DNA from: Micromonospora humi | GTDB lineage: Bacteria > Actinomycetota > Actinomycetes > Mycobacteriales > Micromonosporaceae | Length of the DNA stretch: 64,000 bases | NCBI RefSeq assembly: GCF_900090105.1 | Contig: NZ_FMDM01000021.1 | Location: 1 to 64,000, forward strand | Direction of reading: 5' to 3' | In this document: positions 33,501 to 40,474 of the stretch, piece after piece | Position numbering within the stretch: the stretch's first letter is position 1 | Layout of the letters: every line of letters starts with the position of its first letter | Notes under the pieces: model-generated | The model's input: the letters and a program-made list of their open reading frames with translations, nothing else | Told to the model about the DNA's origin: nothing | The model's database searches: none | Made by a program: the position numbers and the translations under genes

Positions 33501-36404
33501 CAGCGGCAGCGCGTCGAGCCGCACGAACGCGGCCGGCACCAGCCAGGACGGCAGCTCGGCGGCGAGCGTGGCGGACAACCCCGCCGGGTCCGCCCCGTCG
33601 CCGGCCAGGTAGGCGACGAGGCGCGGGTCGGTCGGGTCGTCGTGGCGCAGCTGGACGGTCACGTCGGCGCGCGGCCGGTGCCGCCGGATCGCCGCCTCGA
33701 TCTCGCCGCACTCGATCCGGTAGCCGCGCACCTTGACCTGCCGGTCGGTACGACCCAGGTAGTCCAGGACCCCGTCCGGGCGGCGGCGCGCCAGGTCGCC
33801 GGTGCGGTACAGGCGCGCGCCGGGCCCGGCGAACGGGTCCGGCCGGAACCGTTCGGCGGTGCGGTCCGGCTGCCCCAGGTAGCCGCGCGCCACCCCGGCG
33901 CCGCCGACGTACAGCTCGCCGACCACACCCACCGGCACCGGGTTGCCCCACGTGTCGAGCAGGTGCAGCGCGGTGTTGGCGATCGGCCGGCCGATCGGCA
34001 CCGAGCCGTCGGTCGGGGTGTCCGGCGCCACCTCGTACGCGGCGCAGCCGACCACGGTCTCGGTCGGGCCGTACTCGTTGACCAGCGCGGTCTCCGGCGC
34101 GTGCGCCCGCCACGGGGCGACCTGGTCGGCGCGCAGGTTCTCGCCGCCGATGACGAAGCAGCGGGTCCGCCCGGCCAGTTCCGCCGGGCGCAGCTGGTGC
34201 GTGACCAGCTCCAACTGGGCCGGGGTGAGCTTGACCAGGCCGAACGGGGTGTCGGTGTCGCGCAGCGCCTCGCCCAGCGCGGCCGGGCCGAGGTGCTCGC
34301 CGATCATCCGGACCGTGGCGCCGGCGGCCAGCGGCACCAGCAGGCTCGTCACGGTCAGGTCGAACCCGACCGACGAGTGCAGCGGGACCACGTCGCCGGC
34401 GCGCAGCCGGTAGGCCTGGGTGGCCCAGCGCACGTAGTTGGCGACCCCCCGGTGGGTCACCATGACGCCCTTCGGGCGGCCGGTCGACCCGGAGGTGTGG
34501 ATGACGTACGCCAGGTCGTCCGGGGTGGGCGCGGGCCGTCGTCGCGGCCGTCGTCGCGGTCCGCCGCGTGCCGGCTCGGCCGGTGTCGCCGTGGTGTCCG
34601 GCACCAGCAGGGCCGCGTCCCCGGGCACCAGGTGCGCCAGCTCGGCGCAGGTGAGCACGGTCCGGGCCGCGGTGTCGTCGATCAGGTGCCGCAGCCGGGC
34701 CGGCGGGTTCGCCGGGTCCAGCGGGACGTACGCCGCGCCGGCCCGCAGCACCGCCAGCACCGCCACGGTGAATCCGACCGTGCGGGGCAGCAGCACCCCG
34801 ACCAGGCCGCCGACGCCGACGCCCCGCGCGCGCAGCGTCTCCGCCAGCGCCTCGGCCCGGGCGTGCAGCTCCCGGTAGCTCAGCGCGGCCACGTCGTCGG
34901 TCACCGCCACCCCGTCGGGGGTACGCCGGGCCTGCTCCTCGATCAGCACGTGGACCGGCTCGTCCGACCCGTCGGGTGTGGCGGTGCGGTTCCACTCGTC
35001 GACCAGCCGCCGGTGTTCGGCGGCGGTGAGCATCGCGGCCGAGCCGACCGGCGCGCCGGGGTCGGCCAGCAGCGACGTCAGCAGCGTCTGGTAGTGCCCG
35101 GCGAGGCGGGTCATCGTCTCGGTGTCGAACAGGTCGGTGCGGTACTCCAGCACGGTCCGCAGACCCCGGTCGTCCTCCCGGACGGCGACCGTCAGGTCGA
35201 ACTTGGCGGTCTGCGCCGGCACCTCGACGGCGCTCACCTGGAGGCCGTCCAGCCGGGGCGGGGCGGCCTCGCGGCCGTACACGAACATCACCTGGAACAG
35301 CGGGTCGAAGCCGGCCCGGCGGGCCGGGCGCAGCGTCTCCAGCACCGTCGAGAAGGGAAGCTCCTCCCGGCTCAGGGCGTCGAGCACGGCGTCGCGCACC
35401 CGGCCCAGCACCGTGTCGAAGGACGGGTCGTCGTCCAGCCGGGCCCGGATCACGACGGTGTTGAGCAGCAGGCCGACGAGCCGCCGGGTCTCCGGACCGC
35501 GCCGGCCGGCCACCGGCGTGCCGACCACCACGTCCCGCTCGCCGGTCCACCGGGCCAACAGCACGTGCAGCACCGCCAGCAGCACCATGTACGGCGACAC
35601 CCGCGCGCGCCGGCAGAACGCGGCCAGCTCCTCGGCGGGCACCTCCAGCGGCACCGCGAGGGTGGCGCCCGCGTGGGACGGCACCGCCGGCCGTGGTCCC
35701 CGGGTGGGCAGGTCGAGCGCCGTCGGCGCGCCGGCGAGCTGCTCCCGCCAGTAGTCGAGCTGGGCCGAGGCCTCCGCCCCGGCGAGCCAGTCCCGTTGCC
35801 GGATCGCGTGGTCGCGGCAGTCGCCGGTCACCGGGTCCAGCGCCGCCGGCCGCCCCGCGCGGTGGGCCGCGTAGAGCCGTTCCCACTCCTCGTGCAGGAT
35901 GCCCAGCGACCATTCGTCGACAGCGACGTGGTGGATGGTCAGCAGCAGTACGTGCTCCTCCGGCGCGCAGCGCACCAGCTCGGCCCGGAGCAGCGGCCCC
36001 CGCGTCAGGTCGAGCGGCTCGCGGGCGGCGGCCCGCAGCCGGGTGGCCACCTCCCGATCGCGCTGCCAGCTCGGCAGGCCGCTGAGGTCGTGCGCCCGCA
36101 GCAGCCCAGGGCGCGGTGGGTGGACCACCTGGACCAGCCGGGTGCCGTCGCCGCCGGGCGCGGGCGCGAGGGTGGTGCGCAGCGCGGCGTGCCGGGCCAC
36201 CAGGTCGTCGAGGGTCGCGGAGAGCGCCGGTACGTCGAGCGGGCCGTGCAGCCGGTAGGCCAACGGCACCAGATAGCCGCCCGAACCGGGGTCGAGCCGG
36301 TCCAGTTGCCACATCTGGCGCTGGGCCGCGGTGGCCGGCGCGGGGCGGCCGGGGTCGGGCCGCTCCGGTGTGGCCGGTCGCCGGGTCCGCAGGACGTCGG
36401 TCAT
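24501..36404 (-). CDS. Hybrid NRPS-PKS: C-A-T-KS-AT-T-C-A-T-TE fused to an MFS transporter
   Basis: A 3967-residue protein. Approximate layout: C 20-455 (IHHVAVDEWS), A 465-960, T about 1066 (GGHSM), KS 1125-1550 (Cys in TACSTS, His in EAHGTGTSLGD and NIGHTDAAAG), AT 1560-1900 (GHSLGEY; second motif GYHS), T about 2085 (GGHSL), C 2150-2600 (MHHAVSDGWS), A 2610-3110, T about 3175 (GGDSF), thioesterase 3215-3455 with nucleophile motif GHCVGG, a 50-residue Ala/Pro linker, then a major-facilitator transporter 3510-3930 with 12 hydrophobic helices. No KR, DH or ER is present, so the ketide unit stays a beta-keto. ATG 36404 follows GGCGGAGGCG; an in-frame ATG lies further upstream at 36545. It is the first gene of the six-gene operon. 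Confidence 0.92.
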   Translation of the reverse strand: MTDVLRTRRPATPERPDPGRPAPATAAQRQMWQLDRLDPGSGGYLVPLAYRLHGPLDVPALSATLDDLVARHAALRTTLAPAPGGDGTRLVQVVHPPRPGLLRAHDLSGLPSWQRDREVATRLRAAAREPLDLTRGPLLRAELVRCAPEEHVLLLTIHHVAVDEWSLGILHEEWERLYAAHRAGRPAALDPVTGDCRDHAIRQRDWLAGAEASAQLDYWREQLAGAPTALDLPTRGPRPAVPSHAGATLAVPLEVPAEELAAFCRRARVSPYMVLLAVLHVLLARWTGERDVVVGTPVAGRRGPETRRLVGLLLNTVVIRARLDDDPSFDTVLGRVRDAVLDALSREELPFSTVLETLRPARRAGFDPLFQVMFVYGREAAPPRLDGLQVSAVEVPAQTAKFDLTVAVREDDRGLRTVLEYRTDLFDTETMTRLAGHYQTLLTSLLADPGAPVGSAAMLTAAEHRRLVDEWNRTATPDGSDEPVHVLIEEQARRTPDGVAVTDDVAALSYRELHARAEALAETLRARGVGVGGLVGVLLPRTVGFTVAVLAVLRAGAAYVPLDPANPPARLRHLIDDTAARTVLTCAELAHLVPGDAALLVPDTTATPAEPARGGPRRRPRRRPAPTPDDLAYVIHTSGSTGRPKGVMVTHRGVANYVRWATQAYRLRAGDVVPLHSSVGFDLTVTSLLVPLAAGATVRMIGEHLGPAALGEALRDTDTPFGLVKLTPAQLELVTHQLRPAELAGRTRCFVIGGENLRADQVAPWRAHAPETALVNEYGPTETVVGCAAYEVAPDTPTDGSVPIGRPIANTALHLLDTWGNPVPVGVVGELYVGGAGVARGYLGQPDRTAERFRPDPFAGPGARLYRTGDLARRRPDGVLDYLGRTDRQVKVRGYRIECGEIEAAIRRHRPRADVTVQLRHDDPTDPRLVAYLAGDGADPAGLSATLAAELPSWLVPAAFVRLDALPLTGNGKVDPDALPAPGPRDVRRFTGVTGPGTAAPGDPATTVRTGPEAAGREPAGAGTSTSGRWDADRVRLERLVTRVWREVLGVDEVGPRDNFFDLGGHSMRLLAVLDRLRDRLGDVLTATDLFRHPTPESLATYLVGVTSTGADPQPAAPPVPRPAPTAGPADGPVAVVGMACRFPGARTVDEFWANIRDGVESVGEFTVEEMLADGADPARIDDPAYVRAGTFLPGIDEFDASFFGVTPREAETLDPQHRLLLECAWHALEHAGHDPSRHPGRVGLFAGSGRSSYLLDHLTGHPELTDGLSEHQISLGNDKDFLLSRVAYQLDLTGPAVTVATACSTSLVAVHLGRQSLLTGESDVVLAGGVSVFPAQRRGYLWHDGGIYSPDGHCRPFSADARGSIESSGVGVVVLKRLADALADGDTVYAVIRGSAINNDGARRTGYTAPGVAGQVEVISRALASAGVSPRSVGYVEAHGTGTSLGDPIEVTALTEAFRRGTDARGFCGLGSVKANIGHTDAAAGVAGLIKTVMALWTRTLPPTINVDRPHPAIDVTTGPFRLDRAAGPWAADGPRRAGVSSFGMGGTNAHVVLEEPPAAPATEPVPAAPGPRLLVVSARTPAALERATGQLRDHLDARPQVALADVAAALGRRQPMTHRRYVVAADPADAVSALDTPARRFTGAHPGGRRTLVFAFPGHGAQHVAMGAGLHRAGPTYRAVVDECVDLLGADLGRALRTVLDPAPGAHAAAQRLLDRPALVQPALFVTEYALARTLLARGVTGDLMVGHSLGEYVAACLAGVFSLADALRLVRVRGELAERTPAGAMLAVGLPEAAVTGLLDDGLSLAAVNAPELCVVSGDPAAVGRLRDRLTADGVDCRPLRVARGYHSALLDEILDEFAAHAATVDYAEPERPFLSNLTGGPVTPGLVTDPAYWVRHLREPVRFAEAAALCAEQEAAVVELGPGHALGGLARLAGVRPTHAVAAMRHPRADADDLTTLLDAVGRLWLAGVPLDVDRFHGDGDRRVPLPGYPFERRRHWIAPAPRPGTVPAATGPGPAAVTPAPDAPAEVEPGDTGNRPELSTAYVAPAGPAQEAVAEVWADLLGIRPIGAHDDFFELGGHSLLATQVVVRLRARLGVAVPLETVFARPTVAALTTALPVPGDVDRPAPRAADPSPAEPPAGERIPRAAPDAGPAPLSSGQHRLWFLDQAYAQNAYTVGTTLLLDGVLDRDALCAALAGLVRRHEALRTVFPLGADGDPVQRVLPAGPVELPVLTAPADPDPTVPVSIVEPAVAGTLPGWVHAALAADVRRPFDLTDGPLFRAVLLRVADDRHVLSLTMHHAVSDGWSLGVVAREVALRYAAAREGRADPLPEPDVQYGDYARWQRGRLAAKDSPDLAYWRAQLAGVPAALELPTDRPRPPVQTFDGAVSTLVLPRPAADAVRRFGQEHGATLAMTLLAAWQTLLFRWSGQRDVCVGTPVAGRVRAELEPLVGFFVNMLPMRTVLDGDWTFTELLGRVRRTALDAYAHQEVPFERLVDLVDAPRDLSRNPLFQVMFNLLNVPEQRDVDAAGVRMTPFAVEPGIAQQDLALYAYEVPEGLRFRLEYNTALFDAATAERMVGHLETLLAAAIAAPDTRLAALPLLTAAEHARLAEWNDTDAPAGWDTPPGRVPTLVDLVAHQVATNPHRPAVTFGAATLDYATLDARANRLAHRLRRAGVGPDVPVAVCLPRSAELPVALLGVLKAGGAYVPVDPEYPVERQRYVLTHSGAPVLVTEPGLADRFAGFDGTVLTPDAAGEPDTAPPPSAGPDHLAYLIYTSGSTGRPKGVRVTHGAVVNTLAAMRARPGLTRDGTMLAMASFAFDMSVPELFLPLVVGARMLLVDRDVAYDASRLAALLAAERVTLAQGTPTTWRLLIEAGWTGTPGLTAVCGGEAVPAPLARQLAGRVDALWNLYGPTEAAVWATMDRITAAETRPTIGRPIGNMRAYVLDAAARPVPVGVPGEIHLGGPGLARDYHGDPALTAARFVPDPAGGGRLYRTGDLGRRLADGRIEFLGRGDSQVKVRGFRIELGEIEAVLRRHDAVRDAAVVVREDAGEKSVVAYLTLAGGPEPDAGSALTADFAADPAPWRAYARTWLPDYMVPSAFVPLNRMPLNANGKVDRGALPAPRRDRAAAGAGEPDTPLRAALARRWAEVLGYDRVGIDDDFFDLGGDSFRAIKALAGSDPAISVLDLFRHPTIRALTAHLDATGGSAGRLLHELTPARPGTTTTLTLLCVPFGGGSAITFQPLADALPAGVSLYALERPGHDLNRPDEPMLDLDELVDRCVAEVVGQITGPVAVYGHCVGGAEAVELARRLEAAGVEVTGVVIGAHFPAPRLPGRVFGWLRRWFPVERWASKRRTLESLRAMGFFTEVFDAAEKDFVMRVVLADSARGEDYYTDVYAAGLPAKLSAPLVCVVGGGDRATELYQERYLEWEFFADRVSLEVIDGAGHYFAKHQPAELAAIILAHCAAAPDGATARSGPEDAARPAAVPGKAGPEQAARTAPAGATTADVATRRAAPSLAVFYLVAIGQLVSLIGSGLTAFGMGLWVYQRTGSVSLFATATVLALLPAVVLSPIAGALADRWDRRRIMVLADCLAATGTVSLALLLWLGQLHLWHILTAITVTAVATAFQQPAYQAAVTQLVPKRYYGRANGIVSLGTATSTVLAPLVGGALVLAVGLRGIVVIDLVTFVVAVTVTLSVRFPDTLFVRREEPFRREVLGGWRFIVRRRGLVALVVLVASLNYFFAMVEVLVTPLTLSFGDPAVLGRVLAASGVGMVVGSVLMGVWGGTARRTTGILSGVVLLGVSLLTVGLRPDPLFPALGLFGMGLATALVNTHWLAIVQAKVGLELQGRVLAMAQMLSWLMVPAGFLSAGPLAEHVLAPLARPGGPLAGLVGTGPGRGMALAAILAGLCALALAAGGIAYRRIRRLEDELPDNDPGRVVLADKDRIQEEADRRLAAVGGAR

Positions 36405-36447
36405 CGCCTCCGCCTTCGTCACTGCCCGGCCGCCGGGTGGGCTCCGT

Positions 36448-36471
36448 CCGGGCGCGGACAGCCGCGCCCGG
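36448..36471 (-). promoter_or_regulatory. Hairpin in the 5' leader of the NRPS/PKS operon
   Basis: Perfect 10-base arms CCGGGCGCGG / CCGCGCCCGG with a 4-base loop, extended by CCGT/ACGG past a one-base bulge, 44 bases before the NRPS start codon. It would form in the leader transcript and could act as an attenuator or RNA-stability element; no T-run follows. Confidence 0.4.
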
Positions 36472-36541
36472 AACGGCCGGGTGATGGAAAAGATCAGGAT
36501 TCCTCGATGGGGAACCTCGCTCATCATGGCACCGGCGATCT

Positions 36542-36859
36542 TCACCCGCCGATCCCCGGATCGTGTCGGCGGTCGGCGCGTTCGGTGCCTGAGGCAACAC
36601 GTTCGGCCAATTCCCGGGTGCCGGTAAGAAATGCGATTGCGCCTCCGACGCCGCGGTTCGGGTCGGCCGCCGAGGTGATGTCGCCCGTATCGGTCATCGG
36701 CAGTTCCGCCCGCTCCGAGGGCATTGTGGAGGGATCGGCGTCACGGCAATCGTCGGGCGACCCCGCCGGTCCTGTCTCTGATTCGACAATTGCCTCGGGT
36801 TCCGGCTGACGTGTCGGAAATCCGCCCCTCGGCGCGTCTCCTGCGATTTCTGTCGACAT
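36542..36859 (-). CDS. Possible small protein upstream of the NRPS operon
   Basis: An open frame of 105 codons from an ATG at 36859 (or 51 codons from 36697). The first half is acidic and looks disordered; the second half has a helix-like stretch GGAIAFLTGTRELAERV. Codon third positions are less GC-biased than in neighbouring genes and no good ribosome-binding site is visible, so this may be non-coding leader DNA. I do not recognise any family. It is included because it lies in the promoter region of the biosynthetic operon. Confidence 0.2.
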   Translation of the reverse strand: MSTEIAGDAPRGGFPTRQPEPEAIVESETGPAGSPDDCRDADPSTMPSERAELPMTDTGDITSAADPNRGVGGAIAFLTGTRELAERVASGTERADRRHDPGIGG

Positions 36860-37197
36860 TTCGCGTGGAATCGGTCCGCCGAATGTCAGGGCGTGATTGA
36901 CCGGCACCATTTCGCCGCGGTGGTGGGGATCCCGGCCGGGGAAGGCCACCGCCTCGCCGGCCTCGGCGCGGGGGATGGCGGACGGGTCGGCGCGGTGGAC
37001 CCGCCGGCAGGTGGCAGCCACCCGATCGGTGGACGGGACCCGCCGGTGTGGCCGGAATTGATGACGAGCGGTCGATAACCGGTGCGGCGGCGTATCGCGA
37101 GAAGTCCTTGCCTCCTACGGTGACGTCCGGCACGCGGACGGGAGGAGTCGGGACCCACCCGAGGGCGCCGTCCGGGCGGACAGGGAGAGTTGTCTCG

Positions 37198-40100
37198 ATG
37201 CGAGTTTGGAGTCGCGCGGTCGCGGTGCTCGCCGCCGGCGCGGTCGTGGTGGCGGGGGTGCCGGCGCTCGCCGCCACCGTCACCGTGGCGGATGCCGGCG
37301 CCACCGGGCGCACCGGCGTACGGGCCACCGGAAGCAGCGCCGCGCTGGACGCCGCGCGTACGGTCGCCACCAGGGCGCTGACGACGCCGGGGGACACCCG
37401 GCTCGTGCCGACCGTGCCCCGCACCGACACCCCGCGGATCACCGACGGCGGGATCACCGACATCGAGGTGATCGGCAACCGCGTCTTCGTCGCGGGCACC
37501 TTCACGTCGATCACGAACGTCGGCGGCACGGCGGTCGCGCAGCGGTCGCTGGCGGCGTACAACCTGGACACCGGGAAGGTGGACACCGGCTTCCGGCCCA
37601 CCATCGACGGCGCGGTGGCGGCCGTCGAGGCCGCGCCGGACGGGTCGTCGCTCTACATCACGGGCTCGTTCAACACGATCAACGGGGTCACCAAGCGCAA
37701 GATCGCCCGGCTCAACCCGACCACCGGCGCGCCGGTCGCCGCGTTCACCGCGAACGCGAGCGCCCGGGGCACCGCGCTGGCCGTCAGCCCCACCGCGGTC
37801 TACGTCGGCGGCCAGTTCACCACCGTCAACGGCGTCGCCCGCAGCGGCCTGGCCGCGCTCAACCCCACCACCGGAGCCGTCGACACCGCCTTCAACCTGC
37901 CGGTCACCGGCGGCATCGGCGTCGGCGGCCTGCTCACCGTGCAGCAGCTCAAGCTCACCCACGACCGGAGCAAGCTGCTGGTGGTGCACACCGGCCGGCA
38001 GATCGCCGGCCAGGACCGCTACGGGGTGGCGCTGATCGGCACCGCCAGCAAGGCGCTGCTGCCGTGGCGCACCCGGCTCTGGGAGGACAACCTCTCCTTC
38101 GTCGGCGGCGTCCAGCGCGTCTTCGCCGGTGACATCGCGCCGGACGACTCGTACTTCGTGGTCACCAGCGGCTCCGGCGGCGACCGGCCGCCGATCAACG
38201 ACACCGCGATCGCGTACCCGCTGACCGGGAACGACCACGTCGAGCCGCTCTGGATCTCCCGGCACTTCGACAGCATCTACTCGGTCGCCATCACCGCCAC
38301 CGCCGTCTACGTCGGCGGCCACTTCAGCTGGCAGGAGTCGCCCACCTCGAACGTGCCGTGGCCCGGCCAGGACAACGTCGGCTACGGCACCGGCCAGGGA
38401 CTGAGCGGCTACGGCCTCGGCGACCAGGTGGTCCGCCGCGACCACCTCGGCGCGCTCGACCCGGTCACCGGCACCGCGCTGGAGTGGAACCCCGGCTCCG
38501 ACTCGTACGAGGGGGAGAAGGCGATGCTGGCCACCTCGCGCGGCCTGCTCGTCGGCGGCGACGGCAACGTCAAGGGCGGCAAGACGACCGGCCGGGTGGC
38601 CTTCTTCGACCTGTCCACCGCGCCCGCGCCGTCGTCGCTGGACACCACTGTCACCACGCCGATCGAGGGCGCGGTGAAGCCGGCCGGTGAGACCTTCGAC
38701 CTCGGCGGGCAGGGGCTCGCCCCGGCCGGCGTGGCCCGGGTCCAGGTCGAGGTCATGAACCGCAACACCGGCCGTTACCTGCAGGCCGACCTGACGACGT
38801 GGGGCGACTTCAAGGGCATCAACGCGACGCTCGCCGCGCCGAACGCCACCTCCACGACCTGGACCCTGCCGGTGTCCCTGCCGGCCGGCGTCTACCAGAT
38901 CCAGGCGAAGACGTTCGGCCGCGACGGCGCCGGCGACACCACCAAGGCGGTCAAGAAGATCGAGACGTTCCGCTTCGACGACCTGCCGCCGGCGACCCGG
39001 ATCACCGCGCCGGCCGCCGGGCTGCTGGCCACGAAGACCTTCGTGGCCACCGGCACCGCCACCGACGACAAGGGCGTCAGCTCGATGGTCTACTCGTTCC
39101 GCACCCCGGACAACCGCTACCTGCAGGACGACGGCAGCGTCGCGGCGGTCTACCACACCTTCCGGGGCGAGCCGGACGTGATCGGCGCGACGTCCACCAC
39201 CTGGCAGTACGAGGTGACGCTGCCGACCGAGGGGCAGTGGAAGATGAGCGCCACCGCGGTCGACACGGCCGGGCAGAGCGACCTGCGCAGCGACGACCGG
39301 GACTGGACGATCTCGGCGACCGGCGTCCCACCGACCGTGGCGATCACCGCGCCGGTGGCGATGACCCCGCCGACCGCCGCCGCGCCGCTGACCGTCGCGC
39401 CGGGCGCGCGGATCACGTTCGCCGGCACGGCCCGCGACGAGGACGCCCTGAAGTCGGTCGAGATCTACCTGCGCAACAACACCACCCGCGAGGCGCTCGC
39501 GGCGGACGGCACCTGGGGGAGCGACTCGGTGGCCGCGTACCACCGGATCTCCCCGCTCAACCTGGACGCCGCGACGTTCGACTGGTCGTTCACCACCGTG
39601 CCGCTCACCCCGGGCGTCTACGACTTCCGGGTCCGGGCCACCGACCGGCTCGACCTGACCACCGCCACCGGCGACCTGGGCCGGCTCACCGTCACCGCCC
39701 AGGTGCCCGGTGACGCCTTCCCGAACGGCCTGCTCAGCTTCACCGGCACCGACCAGGACGTCGACCGGCTGCACCTGGACCTGGCCGGCACGGCGACCGA
39801 CGACAAGGGCGTCCGGGCCGTCCGGGTGGCGCTGCGTGACCTGGACACCGGTCGCTACGTGCAGCCGAACGGCACGATGGCCGCCGCGTTCGCCACCGTC
39901 GACGCGACGCTCGCCAACCCGGACGCCACGAGCACCGCGTTCACGCTCTCGATCGACCTGCCCACGAAGGGCACGTACAGCGTCGAGGCGTGGGCCGTGG
40001 ACACGGCCGGCCAGCAGGACGGGTCGACCGCCGGCGCCACCGCGAAGTACCTGGTCTACCCCGGTGACCTCGACCCGACGCTGGAGCCGGCCATCACGCC

Positions 40101-40413
40101 GGTCGAGGGCGAGGCCTACACCGGCGGCCGGATCGTGGTCTCCGGACGCGCCGTCGACGACGTCGGGATGCAGCGGGTGGAGGTGCAGATCACCAACAGC
40201 GCCGGGCAGGGGATGAACGCGGCCGGCACGTTCGGCCGGGCCGGCACGTGGATCGCCACGTTCCTCACCAGCCCCGGCTCACCGGGTTCGAACTTCGCGT
40301 ACACGTCACCGGTGGTCCCGGCCGGCACCTACTCGGTGACCATCCGCGGCATGGACAACCACGGGCAGTACCAGCAGCCGCCCCGTACCGTCTCGGTGAC
40401 GGTCACCGGCTGA
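37198..40413 (+). CDS. Secreted beta-propeller protein with Ig-like repeat domains
   Basis: A 1071-residue exported protein. ATG 37198 follows GGGAGAG and starts a signal peptide (RVWSRAVAVLAAGAVVVAG, cleavage near the ALAATV stretch). Residues about 80-480 are delta-60/PQQ-like propeller repeats, each with a pattern like YVGGQFTTVNGVARSGLAAL followed by NPTTGAVDTAF. The rest consists of four Ig-like beta-sandwich repeats with recurring GTATDDKGV and TSTTWTLPVSLPAG-type segments. There is no membrane anchor or sortase signal. Such proteins are released to the surroundings or bind the wall; no catalytic motif is seen. It is divergent from the NRPS operon and probably unrelated to it. Confidence 0.8.
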   Translation: MRVWSRAVAVLAAGAVVVAGVPALAATVTVADAGATGRTGVRATGSSAALDAARTVATRALTTPGDTRLVPTVPRTDTPRITDGGITDIEVIGNRVFVAGTFTSITNVGGTAVAQRSLAAYNLDTGKVDTGFRPTIDGAVAAVEAAPDGSSLYITGSFNTINGVTKRKIARLNPTTGAPVAAFTANASARGTALAVSPTAVYVGGQFTTVNGVARSGLAALNPTTGAVDTAFNLPVTGGIGVGGLLTVQQLKLTHDRSKLLVVHTGRQIAGQDRYGVALIGTASKALLPWRTRLWEDNLSFVGGVQRVFAGDIAPDDSYFVVTSGSGGDRPPINDTAIAYPLTGNDHVEPLWISRHFDSIYSVAITATAVYVGGHFSWQESPTSNVPWPGQDNVGYGTGQGLSGYGLGDQVVRRDHLGALDPVTGTALEWNPGSDSYEGEKAMLATSRGLLVGGDGNVKGGKTTGRVAFFDLSTAPAPSSLDTTVTTPIEGAVKPAGETFDLGGQGLAPAGVARVQVEVMNRNTGRYLQADLTTWGDFKGINATLAAPNATSTTWTLPVSLPAGVYQIQAKTFGRDGAGDTTKAVKKIETFRFDDLPPATRITAPAAGLLATKTFVATGTATDDKGVSSMVYSFRTPDNRYLQDDGSVAAVYHTFRGEPDVIGATSTTWQYEVTLPTEGQWKMSATAVDTAGQSDLRSDDRDWTISATGVPPTVAITAPVAMTPPTAAAPLTVAPGARITFAGTARDEDALKSVEIYLRNNTTREALAADGTWGSDSVAAYHRISPLNLDAATFDWSFTTVPLTPGVYDFRVRATDRLDLTTATGDLGRLTVTAQVPGDAFPNGLLSFTGTDQDVDRLHLDLAGTATDDKGVRAVRVALRDLDTGRYVQPNGTMAAAFATVDATLANPDATSTAFTLSIDLPTKGTYSVEAWAVDTAGQQDGSTAGATAKYLVYPGDLDPTLEPAITPVEGEAYTGGRIVVSGRAVDDVGMQRVEVQITNSAGQGMNAAGTFGRAGTWIATFLTSPGSPGSNFAYTSPVVPAGTYSVTIRGMDNHGQYQQPPRTVSVTVTG

Positions 40414-40420
40414 GCCGCCC

Positions 40421-40470
40421 GGCCCGCGGGCCGGTCCGCGTCGGTTCCTCCGACGCCGGGCCGGCCCGTG
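40421..40470. terminator. Bidirectional terminator between convergent genes
   Basis: A compact GC hairpin lies in the 61-base gap between the propeller gene and the convergent dehydrogenase: perfect arms CGTCGG / CCGACG (40439-40455) with a 5-base loop, nested in GGCCGG / CCGGCC flanks, next to a CGGCCCGCGGGCCG palindrome. Its position suggests it serves both genes. Confidence 0.55.
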
Positions 40471-40474
40471 GTCG

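Larger units (their letters stand above)
36405..37197. other. Long divergent intergenic region upstream of the NRPS operon
   Basis: A 793-base stretch between the NRPS/PKS operon and the beta-propeller gene. It is visibly less GC-rich than its surroundings, as expected for promoters, and holds a weak open frame (36542-36859) and a strong hairpin in the NRPS leader (36448-36471). No tRNA, transposon end or MbtH-like gene was found here. Promoters for both directions must lie here, but I cannot place convincing boxes. Confidence 0.6.

Noticed and set aside
14023..36404. Naming exact amino acids for all adenylation domains
   Set aside because: Pocket residues cannot be aligned reliably by eye; only the resemblance of one domain to alanine-type pockets is mentioned.
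12854..36404. Search for an MbtH-like gene within the NRPS operon
   Set aside because: No small MbtH-type frame (with its conserved Trp pattern) was found; helper proteins may be encoded elsewhere, so absence is not treated as a finding.
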